Shown here in pieces: positions 24,955-35,018 of a stretch of DNA of 64,000 bases. A program made the translations under genes and the position numbers. The DNA lies in contig NZ_JAQKQJ010000007.1 of NCBI RefSeq assembly GCF_029109325.1, forward strand, positions 166,979-230,978, written 5' to 3'. A model generated the notes under the pieces. The model searched no databases, was not told the DNA's origin, and was given only the letters and a program-made list of their open reading frames with translations. This DNA comes from Nodosilinea sp. PGN35. GTDB lineage: Bacteria; Cyanobacteriota; Cyanobacteriia; Phormidesmidales; Phormidesmidaceae. The stretch's first letter is position 1; every line of letters begins with the position of its first letter.

Positions 24955-25344
24955 ATGCTAGGCACATTTCAGCAGAGCCACCTTCGCATTGAAGTCGATG
25001 CCCCCCTGGGAAAAATTCAGGCCAGCCTGGTGCAGCCCAGCCAGTTTCGTCAATGGCTGTGGCCCCAGCAGTTTAGCCAGGGGCTTCCCGGCGAACTCTA
25101 CGGGGGCCTGAGTTTTAATAGCTACCTCGGCCCTGTGGAAATTCATCACGAGATCAACCAGATCACCGACCACAGCCTCTTCATGGTGCTGTCTGGAGGC
25201 ATTGATGGGTTTCACGAATGGTACTGGGGTGACCAATGGGTGCAGTCGCGCCTGGAGGGGGTATCGGCCCTACCCCTCAACCTTGGGCAAAGTTTGGCCA
25301 TGACCCGGCTGCGGCAGTTTTTGCAGCAGCCTACTCCTGCCTAG
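24955..25344 (+). CDS. Conserved hypothetical protein, possible SRPBCC-like fold
   Basis: 129 residues from ATG 24955; the TTG frame upstream is not supported. Sequence order (strand-helix-long sheet, e.g. HLRIEVDAPLGKIQASLV, then GGLSFNSYLGPVEIHHEINQI) would fit a START/SRPBCC lipid-binding fold, but this is a structural guess. No catalytic motif is seen. Its last 14 bases overlap the 3' end of the Nudix gene on the other strand. Confidence 0.6.
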   Translation: MLGTFQQSHLRIEVDAPLGKIQASLVQPSQFRQWLWPQQFSQGLPGELYGGLSFNSYLGPVEIHHEINQITDHSLFMVLSGGIDGFHEWYWGDQWVQSRLEGVSALPLNLGQSLAMTRLRQFLQQPTPA

Positions 25345-25834
25345 CGGGTGCCGGGGGGAGGTAGGGAGACGCTAGAGGGGCTAGTAGCTGCACCAACTCT
25401 TCGAGAAAGAGCCCCTGGGCTTTGATGATGCGTTTCTTAGCCTCTTCTAGGTCAAACCAGGCGGCCTGATCGACCTCGGGAAACTCGCGCAGCAGGCCGG
25501 AGTTGGGCGGCCACTCCAGTACGAAGGTGTTGCTGCGGAGATGGGCGGGGTTGAAGTTGCCCTCAAAGGCCCAGGCAAATACCAGCTTGCCTCCGGCCTG
25601 GCGCACGGGCTGGAGCGGTCGAAAGTCGCCGACGGGAAACTGGCCGGTTTCTTCAAAAAATTCGCGCTTGGCCGCCTCAAAGGTGTCTTCCCCAGGGTCA
25701 ATTTCACCCTTGGGAATTGTCCAGGCTTGCCAGCGGCGATTGGCCCAGTAGGGCCCGCCAGAGTGCACTAGCAGCACCTCCAGCTGGCGAGCCTGGGTTC
25801 GATACATGAGTAGCCCTGCGCTTTTTTTTGCCAT
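25331..25834 (-). CDS. Nudix hydrolase
   Basis: 167 residues. The Nudix box is complete, G-x5-E-x7-REF-x-EE-x-G (from GEIDPGEDTFEAAKREFF to EETGQF at about 43-67). The N-terminus AGLLMYRTQARQLEVLLVHSGG and the KGEID context resemble MutT/Ap4A-type phosphohydrolases; the substrate is not predictable. Nudix enzymes cleave nucleoside diphosphates linked to other groups, often clearing damaged nucleotides. Its 3' end overlaps the preceding convergent gene by 14 bases. Confidence 0.92.
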   Translation of the reverse strand: MAKKSAGLLMYRTQARQLEVLLVHSGGPYWANRRWQAWTIPKGEIDPGEDTFEAAKREFFEETGQFPVGDFRPLQPVRQAGGKLVFAWAFEGNFNPAHLRSNTFVLEWPPNSGLLREFPEVDQAAWFDLEEAKKRIIKAQGLFLEELVQLLAPLASPYLPPAPARQE

Positions 25835-26170
25835 GGCAGCGATCGCGCCACACCCCTGCCTACTTAGTTAGACCTGGGCATGTCATCCTCAAATTGTCAG
25901 CAGTTTCAATCTCAACCCAGGAACTCGTTTACTGTCCGATTGTAGCTAGCGGGTCAACTAACACTCAGCCTAGATTTTGTTAAGGTTCCCGAAGTGTCTC
26001 ACACTGCACCCATCGATCAGCCCTGCGCTGTCTGAGGGTGCCTCTGAATCTAGCCAAAAAGATTCTGGAGAAACCCACCCGCTGCCATTGCCCTGGCCTA
26101 GCATACCTATAGCTCAGGCTTAATAAATAAAATAGCTTTAGGTCATCAAAGGCATTTGCCAGCAACCACT
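25835..26170. other. Intergenic region, nothing recognised
   Basis: About 336 bases between the Nudix gene (start) and the zinc-ribbon gene. ORFs are short and unsupported. AT-rich stretch TTAATAAATAAAATAG at 26121-26136 could hold the promoter of the downstream gene. Confidence 0.45.
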
Positions 26171-26743
26171 ATGCCCTATCAATACGACCTTGGCCCCGGC
26201 CAAAAGATATATCTTGACAACCCCGGCCCGCTCACGGTCATTACCCTGGCGTGCAGTGGGCCAGGACAGCAGCAGCAGTCCAGCAGCCAGACTCACACGG
26301 GTCGGTGGATCGAGGTGCCCCAGGTGGCCAGGGTAGCCAGCGGCGTCCTCCTGCACTGCGTTACCGATCGGGGCAGCTATAGCTGGCAGGTGCAAGGCAC
26401 CCACATTGGGATGGCACCTGCCGCCGCATGGGCAGCAGCCCAGGGGACGCCCATGCAGCCCGCTGAGACCAGCCCTACTGCCATGGCCCCAATGCAGCCC
26501 ATGACTCCAATGCAGCCCATGACTCCAATGCAGCCCATGGAACCTATGAGCCCTCTGACCCTGGGCTCCATGGAGATGTCGGCCAACCCGATGACTATGC
26601 GCATGGGCAATATGACCCTAGGGTCAGAGGCTGCGATCGCCAGCCCCCAGCAATCTAGCCCTCACAACTTTTGTACCCAGTGTGGGGCAGCGGTGGCGGA
26701 GGGCGATCGCTATTGCGGCAGCTGTGGCCACCCACGGCAGTAG
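26171..26743 (+). CDS. Zinc-ribbon protein with Met-Pro-Gln repeats
   Basis: 190 residues from ATG 26171. The N-terminal half (about 1-90) has no known family. A Met-rich low-complexity stretch (residues 95-140, repeated MQPMTP) leads to a C-terminal zinc ribbon CTQCGAAVAEGDRYCGSCG, four cysteines in two CxxC pairs. Such ribbons usually mediate protein or nucleic acid contacts. Function unknown. Single gene, convergent with aqpZ. Confidence 0.7.
   Translation: MPYQYDLGPGQKIYLDNPGPLTVITLACSGPGQQQQSSSQTHTGRWIEVPQVARVASGVLLHCVTDRGSYSWQVQGTHIGMAPAAAWAAAQGTPMQPAETSPTAMAPMQPMTPMQPMTPMQPMEPMSPLTLGSMEMSANPMTMRMGNMTLGSEAAIASPQQSSPHNFCTQCGAAVAEGDRYCGSCGHPRQ
26492..26542 (+). repeat. 18-bp tandem repeat within the zinc-ribbon gene
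   Basis: ATGCAGCCCATGACTCCA occurs at 26492-26509 and 26510-26527, with a third partial copy at 26528-26542. It encodes MQPMTP units and can change copy number in frame. Confidence 0.9.
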
Positions 26744-26768
26744 CCGTCAGCACCGGCAAAAAAGCGCC

Positions 26769-26801
26769 CAAAAAAAGGCGAGAGATCGCATCCCTCGCCT
26801 T
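26769..26801 (-). terminator. Rho-independent terminator for aqpZ
   Basis: Stem AAGGCGAG (26775-26782) with CTCGCCTT (26794-26801). On the minus strand it is followed by a T-run (the A-run at 26769-26776). It lies 51 bases beyond the aqpZ stop codon. Confidence 0.8.
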
Positions 26802-26851
26802 CGCCGAGCAGTTTAGCTGTTGGCAGCCAACCCAGGGTCTAGACCAACCCC

Positions 26852-27619
26852 TTAGACCACAGTCTTGGGCTGTTCAACCCGAGCGGCTCTTTCGCTGTCA
26901 TCGGCAAAGAAGGTGGCATAGAACCACCCGGCCAGTAGGGCACCCAAAATAGGTGCTACCCAGAACAGCCACAGTTGGCCAAACAACGGGCCGCCCACAA
27001 ACAGAGCTGGGCCAGTGCTGCGAGCCGGATTCACTGAGGTATTGGTCACCGGAATGCTAATCAAGTGAATTAGCGTTAGCGCCAGGCCAATCGCCACCGG
27101 AGCCAGCCCCACTGGCGCGCGGAAGTCAGTAGCCCCCAGGATGATCATCAAGAAGAAGAAGGTCATGACCACTTCGCAGATGAAGCAGGCCAAAAGGCTA
27201 AATCCGCCGGGGGAATGGACTCCAAATCCGTTGGTGGCCAGGGGATTACCTACCGAGGGATCAATGGCGAAACCGGGTTGGCCACTGGCGATGATGTAGA
27301 TAATGCCAGCCCCCAAGATACCGCCCAATACCTGGGCCACAATATAGGGCAGCAGTTCGCTGCTGGGGAACCGCCCCCCAGCCCAAAGCCCAAAGGATAC
27401 AGCCGGATTGAGGTGACAGCCCGAAATGTGGCCGATGGCGTAGGCCATAGTCAACACCGTCAAACCAAACGCTAACGACACACCCAAAAAGCCAATGCCT
27501 AAGTCAAAGGCACCGCTGCCATCTAAAAACTGACCAGCCAGTACGGCACTGCCGCAGCCACCCAATACGAGCCACAGCGTCCCAAAAAACTCAGCCACAC
27601 AACGCTTTGTAAGAGGCAT
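26852..27619 (-). CDS. aqpZ: Aquaporin Z
   Basis: 255 residues, a full-length MIP channel with six membrane helices and both NPA boxes (HLNPAVSFG and SVNPARSTG). The second NPA is followed by Arg of the selectivity filter, as in water-selective channels. Transports water through the inner membrane; in cyanobacteria aquaporin Z is linked to osmotic and light/dark volume control. Transcribed alone and closed by a terminator. About 275 bases separate it from the divergent glgX. Confidence 0.95.
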   Translation of the reverse strand: MPLTKRCVAEFFGTLWLVLGGCGSAVLAGQFLDGSGAFDLGIGFLGVSLAFGLTVLTMAYAIGHISGCHLNPAVSFGLWAGGRFPSSELLPYIVAQVLGGILGAGIIYIIASGQPGFAIDPSVGNPLATNGFGVHSPGGFSLLACFICEVVMTFFFLMIILGATDFRAPVGLAPVAIGLALTLIHLISIPVTNTSVNPARSTGPALFVGGPLFGQLWLFWVAPILGALLAGWFYATFFADDSERAARVEQPKTVV

Positions 27620-27894
27620 TGCTAACCACTCCTACCAATGAGGTTTATCAAGCCGATAGTGTTGTCCGATACAGACTGCCGCTGACAACCTATCTCTCAG
27701 TGCAACATTACCCCAAGACTATAAAAGTTTGATAAGCCTGACATAACCAAACCCCTCTTGGCAGCGCCACGCCCATTCCCCTAGGCTGGTAATCTGGGGG
27801 AAGCGCGCTGCCCTGGCCCCACGCCCTTCCCGATTGGTGGGATCCTGCCGCCCAGCGCCGTTAAACCCTAGATTCGTTCATTATTAGACTCACC

Positions 27895-30054
27895 ATGGGA
27901 ATGCAAGTCTGGCCGGGTCGTCCCCATCCCCTGGGTGCCACCTGGGATGGCACAGGTACCAACTTCGCCCTGTTTTCGGAGAATGCTACAGGGGTTGAGC
28001 TCTGCCTGTTTGACACAGCCAACCAGGAAACTCGCCTGCCCCTGACGGAGGTTGACAACTATGTTTGGCATGGCTATCTGGTGGGGGTAGGGCCTGGGCA
28101 GCGCTACGGCTTTCGGGTACAGGGGCCCCACGCTCCCAAGGCTGGGAAGCGCTTTAACGCCTACAAACTGCTGATCGATCCCTACGCTAAGGCGCTAGAC
28201 GGCGACGTTCAGTTTTGCCCGGCTATTTTTAGCTACGACCTGGCGGCCACAAACGACCTCGAACACCTCGATTTATCGTTTTCTGAGGTCGATAGCGCCC
28301 CGTTCATACCCAAGGCGGTGGTGGTTGACCCCAGCTTTGACTGGGAGGGCGATCGCCCCCTCGATACCCCCTGGCATCGCACCATCATCTACGAAACCCA
28401 CGTCAAAGGTCTCACCCAGTGCCACCCAGAGGTGCCCGAGCCGCTGCGGGGCACCTACGCCGGGCTGGCCCACCCGGCGGTGATTGACCATCTCAGGACC
28501 CTGGGCATTACCGCCGTGGAGCTGCTGCCCGTTCACCATTTTCACGCCTACCCAGGGCACCTAGCCAACACGGGGTTGCGCAACTATTGGGGCTACGACT
28601 CGCTCAACTACTTCGCCCCCTACGGCGGCTACAGCAGCGCCGGGCAAACCGGCGGGCAGGTCAACGAGTTCAAGCAGATGGTTAAAGCCCTGCACAGGGC
28701 CGGCATTGAGGTGATTTTAGATGTGGTCTACAACCACACGGGCGAAGGCAGCCACCTGGGGCCAACCCTGAGCCTGCGCGGCATCGACAACGCCGCCTAC
28801 TACCGGCTGGTCGAAGACGCCCCCCGCTACTACATGGACTTCACCGGCTGCGGCAATTCTCTCAACGTGCGCCATCCTCAGATTCTTAAGCTGATTATGG
28901 ATAGCCTGCGCTACTGGGTGCTGGAGATGCACGTGGATGGCTTTCGCTTTGACCTGGCCTCGGCCCTGGCGCGAGAACTGTACGAGGTAGACAGTCTGGC
29001 GGCTTTCTTTGACATTATCCACCAGGATCCGGTGCTCTCCACCATTAAGCTGATTGCCGAACCCTGGGATCTGGGGGAGGGGGGCTATCAGGTGGGCAAC
29101 TTTCCGCTGCTGTGGTCAGAGTGGAACGGCAAGTACCGGGACTCGATGCGCGATTTCTGGCGTGACCACGACTGTCGCCTGGGCGAGTTTGCCTTTCGCA
29201 TTACCGGTAGCTCAGATCTGTATCAGGTCAACGGCAAGCGCCCCCACGCCAGCATCAACTTCATTACCTGCCACGATGGCTTTACCCTGCGGGATTTGGT
29301 CAGCTACAACGAGAAGCACAATCTGGCCAACCACGAAAACAACCGCGATGGCGAGAGCTACAACCGCTCCTGGAACTGCGGTGCCGAGGGCGAAACCGAT
29401 GACCCGGCCATTCTCGCCCTGCGGCACAAGCAGCAGCGCAATTTGCTGGCCACGCTGCTGCTGTCCCAGGGAGTGCCGATGCTGCTCGGCGGCGATGAGC
29501 TAAACCGCACTCAGCAGGGCAACAACAACACTTACTGCCAAGACAGCGAACTGTCGTGGTTTGACTGGAACCTGACCCAGGCGGGGCGTGAGTTGTTGGC
29601 CTTTACCCGTCAGGTGGTGCAGCTCCGGCAAAACCACCCTGCTTTTGCCCGCCGCCACTGGTTTCAGGGGCGCGAAATTCACGGTTCTGGGGTGCACGAT
29701 ATTGGCTGGTACAATCCTGACGGCAGCGAAATTACTACCGATCAGTGGCACGGTGATGCGGCTAAGGCGATCGCCGTATTTCTCAACGGCGAAGAGCTGA
29801 TGAGTTTTGAGGCCCAGGGGCAACGGCTCGTAGACGACAGCTTTTTGCTGTTCTTCAATGCTCAGCCCGATCCCCAGGATTTTTTCGTTCCTCCCTTGCC
29901 GAAAAAAGAGCCGTGGTCACTGGTGTTAAACACCGATTGCCCCACTGGCTTTGTGGACGATCAGCGTCTCTATGGGCCGGGGGATGCGATCGCGGTGGCT
30001 GATTTTTCTCTGGTAGCGCTCACCAGCCCCCGCGCCAAAACGGCGGTGGGCTAA
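27895..30054 (+). CDS. glgX: Glycogen debranching enzyme (isoamylase type)
   Basis: 719 residues. An N-terminal CBM48-like domain (about 1-130, with [15 protein letters not shown]) precedes a GH13 barrel. Nucleophile Asp is in DGFRFDLA, acid/base Glu in AEPWDLG and the second catalytic Asp/His in CHDG. It hydrolyses alpha-1,6 branches of glycogen trimmed by phosphorylase, in the cytosol. ATG 27895 is used; a second ATG two codons later is equivalent. The atl gene follows after three bases, so the two are co-transcribed, which I regard as chance operon sharing rather than a pathway. Confidence 0.94.
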   Translation: MGMQVWPGRPHPLGATWDGTGTNFALFSENATGVELCLFDTANQETRLPLTEVDNYVWHGYLVGVGPGQRYGFRVQGPHAPKAGKRFNAYKLLIDPYAKALDGDVQFCPAIFSYDLAATNDLEHLDLSFSEVDSAPFIPKAVVVDPSFDWEGDRPLDTPWHRTIIYETHVKGLTQCHPEVPEPLRGTYAGLAHPAVIDHLRTLGITAVELLPVHHFHAYPGHLANTGLRNYWGYDSLNYFAPYGGYSSAGQTGGQVNEFKQMVKALHRAGIEVILDVVYNHTGEGSHLGPTLSLRGIDNAAYYRLVEDAPRYYMDFTGCGNSLNVRHPQILKLIMDSLRYWVLEMHVDGFRFDLASALARELYEVDSLAAFFDIIHQDPVLSTIKLIAEPWDLGEGGYQVGNFPLLWSEWNGKYRDSMRDFWRDHDCRLGEFAFRITGSSDLYQVNGKRPHASINFITCHDGFTLRDLVSYNEKHNLANHENNRDGESYNRSWNCGAEGETDDPAILALRHKQQRNLLATLLLSQGVPMLLGGDELNRTQQGNNNTYCQDSELSWFDWNLTQAGRELLAFTRQVVQLRQNHPAFARRHWFQGREIHGSGVHDIGWYNPDGSEITTDQWHGDAAKAIAVFLNGEELMSFEAQGQRLVDDSFLLFFNAQPDPQDFFVPPLPKKEPWSLVLNTDCPTGFVDDQRLYGPGDAIAVADFSLVALTSPRAKTAVG

Positions 30055-30057
30055 GCC

Positions 30058-30420
30058 ATGCTGACCTACGAACGCATCTATGCCATAGTTCGCCAAATTC
30101 CTCGGGGCCAAGTTGCTACCTACGGTCAGGTTGCCGAACTGGCTGGGTTAGTCGGCAAACCTCGTCTGGTGGGCTATGCCCTCTACCGAGTCGATATGGC
30201 CCACGACGATGTGCCCTGGCAGCGAGTGATCAACGCCAGGGGTGAAGTGTCTGAGTCGCCCCGACGCAACGGTACCGACTACCTTCAGCGCGCCATTCTG
30301 GAGGACGAAGGCATTGAATTTAATTCGCGGGGCCGGATTGACCTGGGACGATACAAATGGTGCCCGCCCGATAGCGTAATCGAGCAGGCACTGGCAGCAT
30401 TTAGAGAAAACTCAGGCTAG
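30058..30420 (+). CDS. Alkyltransferase-like protein (MGMT family, no catalytic Cys)
   Basis: 120 residues with the MGMT C-terminal DNA-binding fold (YERIYAIVRQIPRGQVATYGQV, the helix-turn-helix). The active-site PCHR of O6-alkylguanine transferases reads PWQR here (in DDVPWQRVIN), so the acceptor cysteine is replaced by Trp. Such ATL proteins bind alkylated guanine and recruit nucleotide excision repair instead of transferring the alkyl group. The usual ATL form is PWHR; the Gln is a further change. Three bases after glgX, converging with rpsA with only nine bases between the stops. Confidence 0.9.
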   Translation: MLTYERIYAIVRQIPRGQVATYGQVAELAGLVGKPRLVGYALYRVDMAHDDVPWQRVINARGEVSESPRRNGTDYLQRAILEDEGIEFNSRGRIDLGRYKWCPPDSVIEQALAAFRENSG

Positions 30421-30429
30421 GTCAGCAGC

Positions 30430-31410
30430 CTAGTCAACGGCCACCGCCACTTCCTCGTCTTCGACGTAGACGTCTTCGGGTTCATCTAGGAGCTCACCGG
30501 CCTGCTCAGCAGCCTGGCGGCGCATAGCCTCACGGTACTTGGCGGCCATTTCCTCAGCCTTGTCGTAGACCAGATCGGGGTTTTTCACCATATCGCCGGG
30601 CTCGGGCTCCAGCTGTTTGGTCGAGAGGGAAATGCGGCCCCGTTCGGCGTCAAGGTCGATAATCATGACCTTGATTTCGTCGTTGACATTGAGCACGCTG
30701 TGGGGCGTGTCGATGTGGTCGTGGGAAATCTCGGAGATGTGCAGCAGACCGCTGACGCCGCCGATGTCGATGAAAGCACCGTAGGGCTTGAGACCGCGCA
30801 CGGCACCCAGCACCACTTCGCCCACCTGCAAGCCATTCATCTTGCGCTCAACCAGGGCGCGGCGATGGCTGAGCACCAGGCGGTTGCGCTCTTCATCGAC
30901 CTCCAGGAACTTGAGGGGCAGATCTTCGCCCACCAGGTCTTCCTTTGGTTTGCGGGTGCTGATGTGGGAACCGGGGATGAAGCCGCGCAGGCCCTCAATG
31001 CGCACCAGGGCACCGCCCCGGTTGGTGGCAAACACTCCAGAGCGCACCGTAGCGTCTTCCTGCTGAAGCTGGCGCACCCGCTCCCAAGCGCGCATGTACT
31101 CGATGCGGCGAATGGAGAGGGTCAGCTGACCGTCTTCGTTCTCGTCGGTGAGAATAAAAAACTCGCGGGTTTCGTTGGAGCGCAGCACCTCTTCAGGATG
31201 ATCAACCCGGTTGATCGACATTTCCTGGATGGGCAGATAGGCGGCGGTTTTAGCACCGATATCAATCAGGGCGCCCCTAGGTTCAAGGCTAAATACGGTA
31301 CCAGAGACCGTATCGCCTGGGTTGAAGTGATAGTCGTACTTGTCTAAAAGTGCGGCAAAGTCTTCGTGTGTAAACCCGATGTCAGCGTCCTTTACGTCCT
31401 GATTGAGCAT
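30430..31410 (-). CDS. rpsA: 30S ribosomal protein S1
   Basis: 326 residues, the short cyanobacterial/chloroplast form with three S1 repeats (about 30-100, 115-185, 200-270). The first begins GDTVSGTVFSLEPRGALIDI, the third GEVVLGAVRGLKPYGAFIDI and GDMVKNPDLVYDKAEEM follows. The tail is acidic. It helps the 30S subunit bind mRNA and takes part in leader-dependent initiation. nrdR lies upstream on the same strand, 223 bases away. Confidence 0.95.
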   Translation of the reverse strand: MLNQDVKDADIGFTHEDFAALLDKYDYHFNPGDTVSGTVFSLEPRGALIDIGAKTAAYLPIQEMSINRVDHPEEVLRSNETREFFILTDENEDGQLTLSIRRIEYMRAWERVRQLQQEDATVRSGVFATNRGGALVRIEGLRGFIPGSHISTRKPKEDLVGEDLPLKFLEVDEERNRLVLSHRRALVERKMNGLQVGEVVLGAVRGLKPYGAFIDIGGVSGLLHISEISHDHIDTPHSVLNVNDEIKVMIIDLDAERGRISLSTKQLEPEPGDMVKNPDLVYDKAEEMAAKYREAMRRQAAEQAGELLDEPEDVYVEDEEVAVAVD

Positions 31411-31633
31411 GCTAATGTTGTCCTATTATTTCTCCGTATTACTGCGGTTTCCGTGTAGACGTACAAAACAATCAACTCAGATATGTGACGGCCCGACCCC
31501 CACGCAGCAGCGTGCTGGCGTAGACAGCCCGATAAACCCACAGGATTAAAATTATAGCTGAAGAGGCGGTGCAGTTGATACCCACCAGTGGGATTGATTT
31601 TAGGTTCTGCCTCAAACCTGCTGTTGCGCTTCC

Positions 31634-32158
31634 TTACAGCGATGGGGCAGAAATTACGTAGCTCGATGGCTGCTCGGTTTCGGCACTATCCATGGGCCGA
31701 TCGCCTCGATCGTCTTGAAGCTGGCTCAGGGTTTCGGCAAAGTCGCGAATGCCCTGAAACTGCCGGTACACTGAGGCAAACCGCACAAAGGCCACCTCGT
31801 TGATCGCCTGGAGTTTAGCCAGCACCATCTCTCCAATTTCGGCGCTGGTCACCTCCCGGGTAGCGCGCTGCTGAAGTTCAGCTTCAATGTCATCGACGAT
31901 CGCCTCCATTGCCAATGAAGACACCGATGTTTTTTCGCAGGCGCGCACTATGCCCCGCAGCACCTTAGATCGCTCAAACAGTTCACGGTCTGCGCTGCGT
32001 TTGATCACCGTTACGGGCACATACTCAATGCGCTCATAGGTGGTGAACCGGCGCTCGCACCGCAAGCACTCCCGCCGCCTGCGAATGCTGCGTCCGGCCT
32101 CCGCCGATCGCGACTCTAACACTCGATTGTTGAGATGCTGACAAAACGGGCAATGCAT
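31634..32158 (-). CDS. nrdR: Transcriptional repressor NrdR
   Basis: 174 residues from the ATG at 32158 ([13 protein letters not shown]), eight codons inside the longest frame. The N-terminal zinc ribbon has CPFC and CLRC, the ATP-cone follows at about 50-135 ([17 protein letters not shown]). NrdR senses ATP/dATP and represses ribonucleotide reductase genes. The probable target, nrdJ, is 16 kb away in this window; I could not find a canonical NrdR box in front of it. Located between psbT and rpsA, all on the minus strand. Confidence 0.95.
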   Translation of the reverse strand: MHCPFCQHLNNRVLESRSAEAGRSIRRRRECLRCERRFTTYERIEYVPVTVIKRSADRELFERSKVLRGIVRACEKTSVSSLAMEAIVDDIEAELQQRATREVTSAEIGEMVLAKLQAINEVAFVRFASVYRQFQGIRDFAETLSQLQDDRGDRPMDSAETEQPSSYVISAPSL

Positions 32159-32221
32159 AGACACACTCCCAAGGGGAGACAAGATACCAGGCCACAGCCC
32201 TGCAAAGGGTTATAACCTGGA

Positions 32222-32263
32222 CAAAAAGAAAGGCAAACCTTCCAATGGTGGAAAAGCTTGCCT
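32222..32263 (-). terminator. Rho-independent terminator for the psbB-psbT unit
   Basis: An imperfect hairpin (32231-32263) whose arms AGGCAAACCTTCCA and TGGAAAAGCTTGCCT pair with two internal mismatches. On the minus strand it is followed by TTTCTTTTT. It lies 105 bases beyond the psbT stop, ahead of nrdR. Confidence 0.75.
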
Positions 32264-32368
32264 CTATATTAGTTAAATTGTGAGAAAACAATCGAGATGA
32301 GTCGAAAGTCTCGTCAAATTCGCGTAAACTTCAGGCCATTGTCGGTCAAACGGCCTGCCCCGCTAAGG

Positions 32369-32467
32369 TTAGTCCTTCGAAATACGGGGGGGTTCGCGAA
32401 AGGCGATCGCAAAAAACAGCGTGCCAATAATGCAGGCGAAAATGAAAATGTAAGCGACAGCTTCCAT
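32369..32467 (-). CDS. psbT: Photosystem II protein PsbT
   Basis: 32 residues reading MEAVAYIFIFACIIGTLFF then AIAFREPPRISKD. One transmembrane helix and the conserved FREPPRI end identify PsbT, which sits at the photosystem II dimer interface near PsbM and helps electron transfer through the acceptor side. The gene is too short for ordinary gene finders. It follows psbB on the same strand after 124 bases containing a strong hairpin, the conserved psbB-psbT order. Confidence 0.97.
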   Translation of the reverse strand: MEAVAYIFIFACIIGTLFFAIAFREPPRISKD

Positions 32468-32538
32468 GGTGAAAAAGGCTCCTACTCAACCGGGTTATTT
32501 AGGCGGGTTGTCTTTAGTTTACAGGGATTAGAAGTAAA

Positions 32539-32577
32539 GTGCCCGACGGATGAAGTCTATCCTCAACCGCCGGGCAC
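32539..32577 (-). other. Intercistronic hairpin between psbB and psbT
   Basis: Arms GTGCCCG-A-CGG (32539-32549) and CCG-C-CGGGCAC (32567-32577) pair over 10 bp with one mismatch, loop 17 bases, no T-run. Likely an RNA stability or processing element, or partial attenuation, that lowers psbT output relative to psbB. Inferred from position and structure only. Confidence 0.6.
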
Positions 32578-32591
32578 CTGAACTAGGGAAA

Positions 32592-34124
32592 CTAAACCGT
32601 CTCTTCTTTACGGGTGGAGGTATCGCCCACCTTCTGGAAGAAGCCCCACTCTACCTGCTCAGCGGACAGGTCTGGGTCAACCCCAGCAAACACGTCGCGG
32701 AACAGGGTGCGGGCCCCGTGCCAGATGTGGCCAAAGAAGAACAGCAGCGCAAACACCGCGTGGCCGTAGGTGAACCAGCCGCGAGTGCTGGTGCGGAAGA
32801 CCCCATCAGAACCCAGGGTTTCGCGGTCGAACTCGAAGGGCTCGCCCAGCTGCGCCTTACGGGCGTAGCGCTTGACTAGAGCTGGCTCGGTGATAGTCTG
32901 ACCACCCAGATCGCCGCCGTAGAAAGTAGCGGTGACGCCAGTCTGCTCAAAGCTGTACTTGGACTCAGCCCGACGGAAGGGAATGTCAGCCCGGACGACG
33001 CCGTCTTTATCGACCAGCACCACGGGGAAAGTCTCAAAGAAGTTGGGCAGACGGCGCACAAACAGCTCGCGGCCTTCCTTATCTTTGAAGACGGGGTGAC
33101 CCAGCCAACCCTCGGCAATACCGTCGCCCTGTACCATGGGGCCAACCCGGAATAAGCCCCCCTTAGCCGGGCTGTTGCCGACGTAGTCGTAGAAGGCCAG
33201 CTTTTCGGGGATACCGGCGTAGGCTTCATCGAGGGAGTAGCCAGCGTTGACATCGGCCTGCACCCGGCGCTGAATCTCCTGCTTGAAGTAGTCGCCATCC
33301 CACTGGTAGCGGGTGGGGCCAAACAGCTCGATGGGGGTAGCGGCACTGCCGTACCACATGGTGCCCGCCACCACAAAGGCCGCAAAGAACACCGCTGCAA
33401 TACTGCTGGAGAGCACCGTCTCGATATTACCCATACGCAGCGCCTTGTAGAGGCGCTGGGGCGGGCGTACCGTCAGGTGGAACAGTCCGGCAATGATGCC
33501 CACAATGCCAGCGGCGATGTGGTGGGCCACAATACCGCCGGGGTTGAAGGGGTTAAAGCCTGCCGAACCCCATTCGGGGGCCACTCCCTGCACGTGGCCC
33601 GTGAGGCCGTAGGGGTCAGACACCCACATGCCCGGCCCCCAGAGACCAGTCAGGTGGAAAGCTCCAAACCCGAAGCAAAGCAGCCCCGACAGGAACAGGT
33701 GAATACCAAACATTTTGGGCAGATCCAGCGCCGGTTCTCCGGTACGAGGATCGCGGAACAGGTCTAGATCCCAGTAGACCCAGTGCCAGCAGGCGGCCAA
33801 GAACAGCAGGCCCGACAGCACAATGTGGGCTGCGGCCACGCCTTCGAAAGACCAAAAGCCGGGATTGACGGCGCTTGCGCCCGTCACGCTCCAACCGCCC
33901 CACGATTCGGTGACGCCCAGACGAGCCATGAAGGGCAGCACAAACATGCCCTGCCGCCACATGGGGTTTAGCACGGGGTCGCTGGGGTCGAAGGTGGACA
34001 GTTCAAACAGGGCCATCGAGCCAGCCCAGCCCGCCACCAGGGCCGTATGCATTAGGTGTACAGCAATCAGTCGCCCGGGATCGTTAACGACGACCGTGTG
34101 TACCCGGTACCAGGGTAGTCCCAT
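32592..34124 (-). CDS. psbB: Photosystem II core antenna CP47
   Basis: 510 residues, full length. N-terminus [18 protein letters not shown] and HxxH-type chlorophyll-binding histidines ([10 protein letters not shown]) are diagnostic; six membrane helices and the large lumenal loop E between helices 5 and 6 are present. CP47 binds chlorophyll a and passes excitation to the D1/D2 reaction centre. AGGAGGAG nine bases upstream is a strong ribosome binding site, and a 7-bp arm inverted repeat lies further upstream at 34147-34162. Confidence 0.98.
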   Translation of the reverse strand: MGLPWYRVHTVVVNDPGRLIAVHLMHTALVAGWAGSMALFELSTFDPSDPVLNPMWRQGMFVLPFMARLGVTESWGGWSVTGASAVNPGFWSFEGVAAAHIVLSGLLFLAACWHWVYWDLDLFRDPRTGEPALDLPKMFGIHLFLSGLLCFGFGAFHLTGLWGPGMWVSDPYGLTGHVQGVAPEWGSAGFNPFNPGGIVAHHIAAGIVGIIAGLFHLTVRPPQRLYKALRMGNIETVLSSSIAAVFFAAFVVAGTMWYGSAATPIELFGPTRYQWDGDYFKQEIQRRVQADVNAGYSLDEAYAGIPEKLAFYDYVGNSPAKGGLFRVGPMVQGDGIAEGWLGHPVFKDKEGRELFVRRLPNFFETFPVVLVDKDGVVRADIPFRRAESKYSFEQTGVTATFYGGDLGGQTITEPALVKRYARKAQLGEPFEFDRETLGSDGVFRTSTRGWFTYGHAVFALLFFFGHIWHGARTLFRDVFAGVDPDLSAEQVEWGFFQKVGDTSTRKEETV

Positions 34125-34477
34125 TGACTACGCTCCTCCTCTAGGTAAAACAATGTTGTTTTGGGAATTGTCTTAAGCATGCCAGTACTGATTAGCCTAT
34201 CAGAATCAGGCCCTCAGTAATGCCCCAATTGACCCCGTCATCCCGCCGTTGCCTGAGGGGGCTCCGCCATTGTTGGATGCGAAATCATTTGGTACAGATG
34301 AGATGTAACAATGAAATTACTTAACGAAGTGTAACCAGTCCTAATTTTCCTTGCAACCAGCCGGAGGCTTTGCCGGGGGCGATCGCAGGGGGGTAGGGTA
34401 CCAATACACCTCGACCCAGTGGCCAAAGGCTTGATTCACTGACGCCAACAACGCAGAACGCTAAGGAGATGCCCTGA
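34125..34477. other. Divergent promoter region of psbB and ferredoxin
   Basis: About 350 bases. AAAACAA-TG-TTGTTTT at 34147-34162 is an inverted repeat just upstream of the psbB ribosome binding site, so it lies in the psbB leader. The ferredoxin side ends with AAGGAG, nine bases before its ATG. No convincing -35/-10 hexamers were assigned. One GGGCGATCGC is at about 34378. Confidence 0.55.
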
Positions 34478-34816
34478 ATGGCTAATGTTAAGTTTGTTAA
34501 CGAAGGCACCGAGATCAACGTTGCCGACGGGGCTAACCTGCGTTTTAAGGCCCTGGAAAACCGCATCGATATCTATACCTTTAGCGGCAAGCTAATGAAC
34601 TGCGGCGGTTATGGCCAGTGCGGCACCTGCGTTGTCGATGTGGTGGAGGGGGGGGAGAACCTTTCGCCCCGCACTCAGGTAGAAGAGCGCAAGCTAAAGA
34701 AGTGGCCGGAGAGCTGTCGGCTGGCCTGCCAAACTACGGTGCATGGCCCGGTTGCAGTGGTTACAAAGCCCAGCCGCAAGGCCAAGGCATCGGCTAAGGC
34801 TTCGAAGAGCGCCTAG
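34478..34816 (+). CDS. [2Fe-2S] ferredoxin of the psbB cluster type
   Basis: 112 residues with a plant-type [2Fe-2S] domain. The cluster cysteines are in [12 protein letters not shown] and a later ACQTTV, consistent with C-x5-C-x2-C...C. The C-terminus is a Lys/Ala-rich tail. This ferredoxin has long been seen next to psbB and psbM in cyanobacteria; its electron partner is not established. AAGGAG nine bases before the ATG. Divergent from psbB. Confidence 0.9.
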   Translation: MANVKFVNEGTEINVADGANLRFKALENRIDIYTFSGKLMNCGGYGQCGTCVVDVVEGGENLSPRTQVEERKLKKWPESCRLACQTTVHGPVAVVTKPSRKAKASAKASKSA

Positions 34817-35018
34817 CCTTGTTTCTCCAGCTGTGGGAAGGCGGCTGTGCTGGGCGCTGCATTCTCACCGGGTAGAGTGATATTCTGAAGGCGTTGGGTC
34901 TTTGGCGCGGTAGGTCCTTGGTGAGTTGAGCTGAAACAGGTTTGACAACGGCAAAGACTGCTGGCAAGAAAGACGCGACGCGACGTTGTTGGGTTGAGAG
35001 TAGTAGAGGCAAGCACTG

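Noticed and set aside
32297..32581. 94-codon plus-strand ORF
   Set aside because: It is antisense to psbT, whose 32-residue product is unmistakable.
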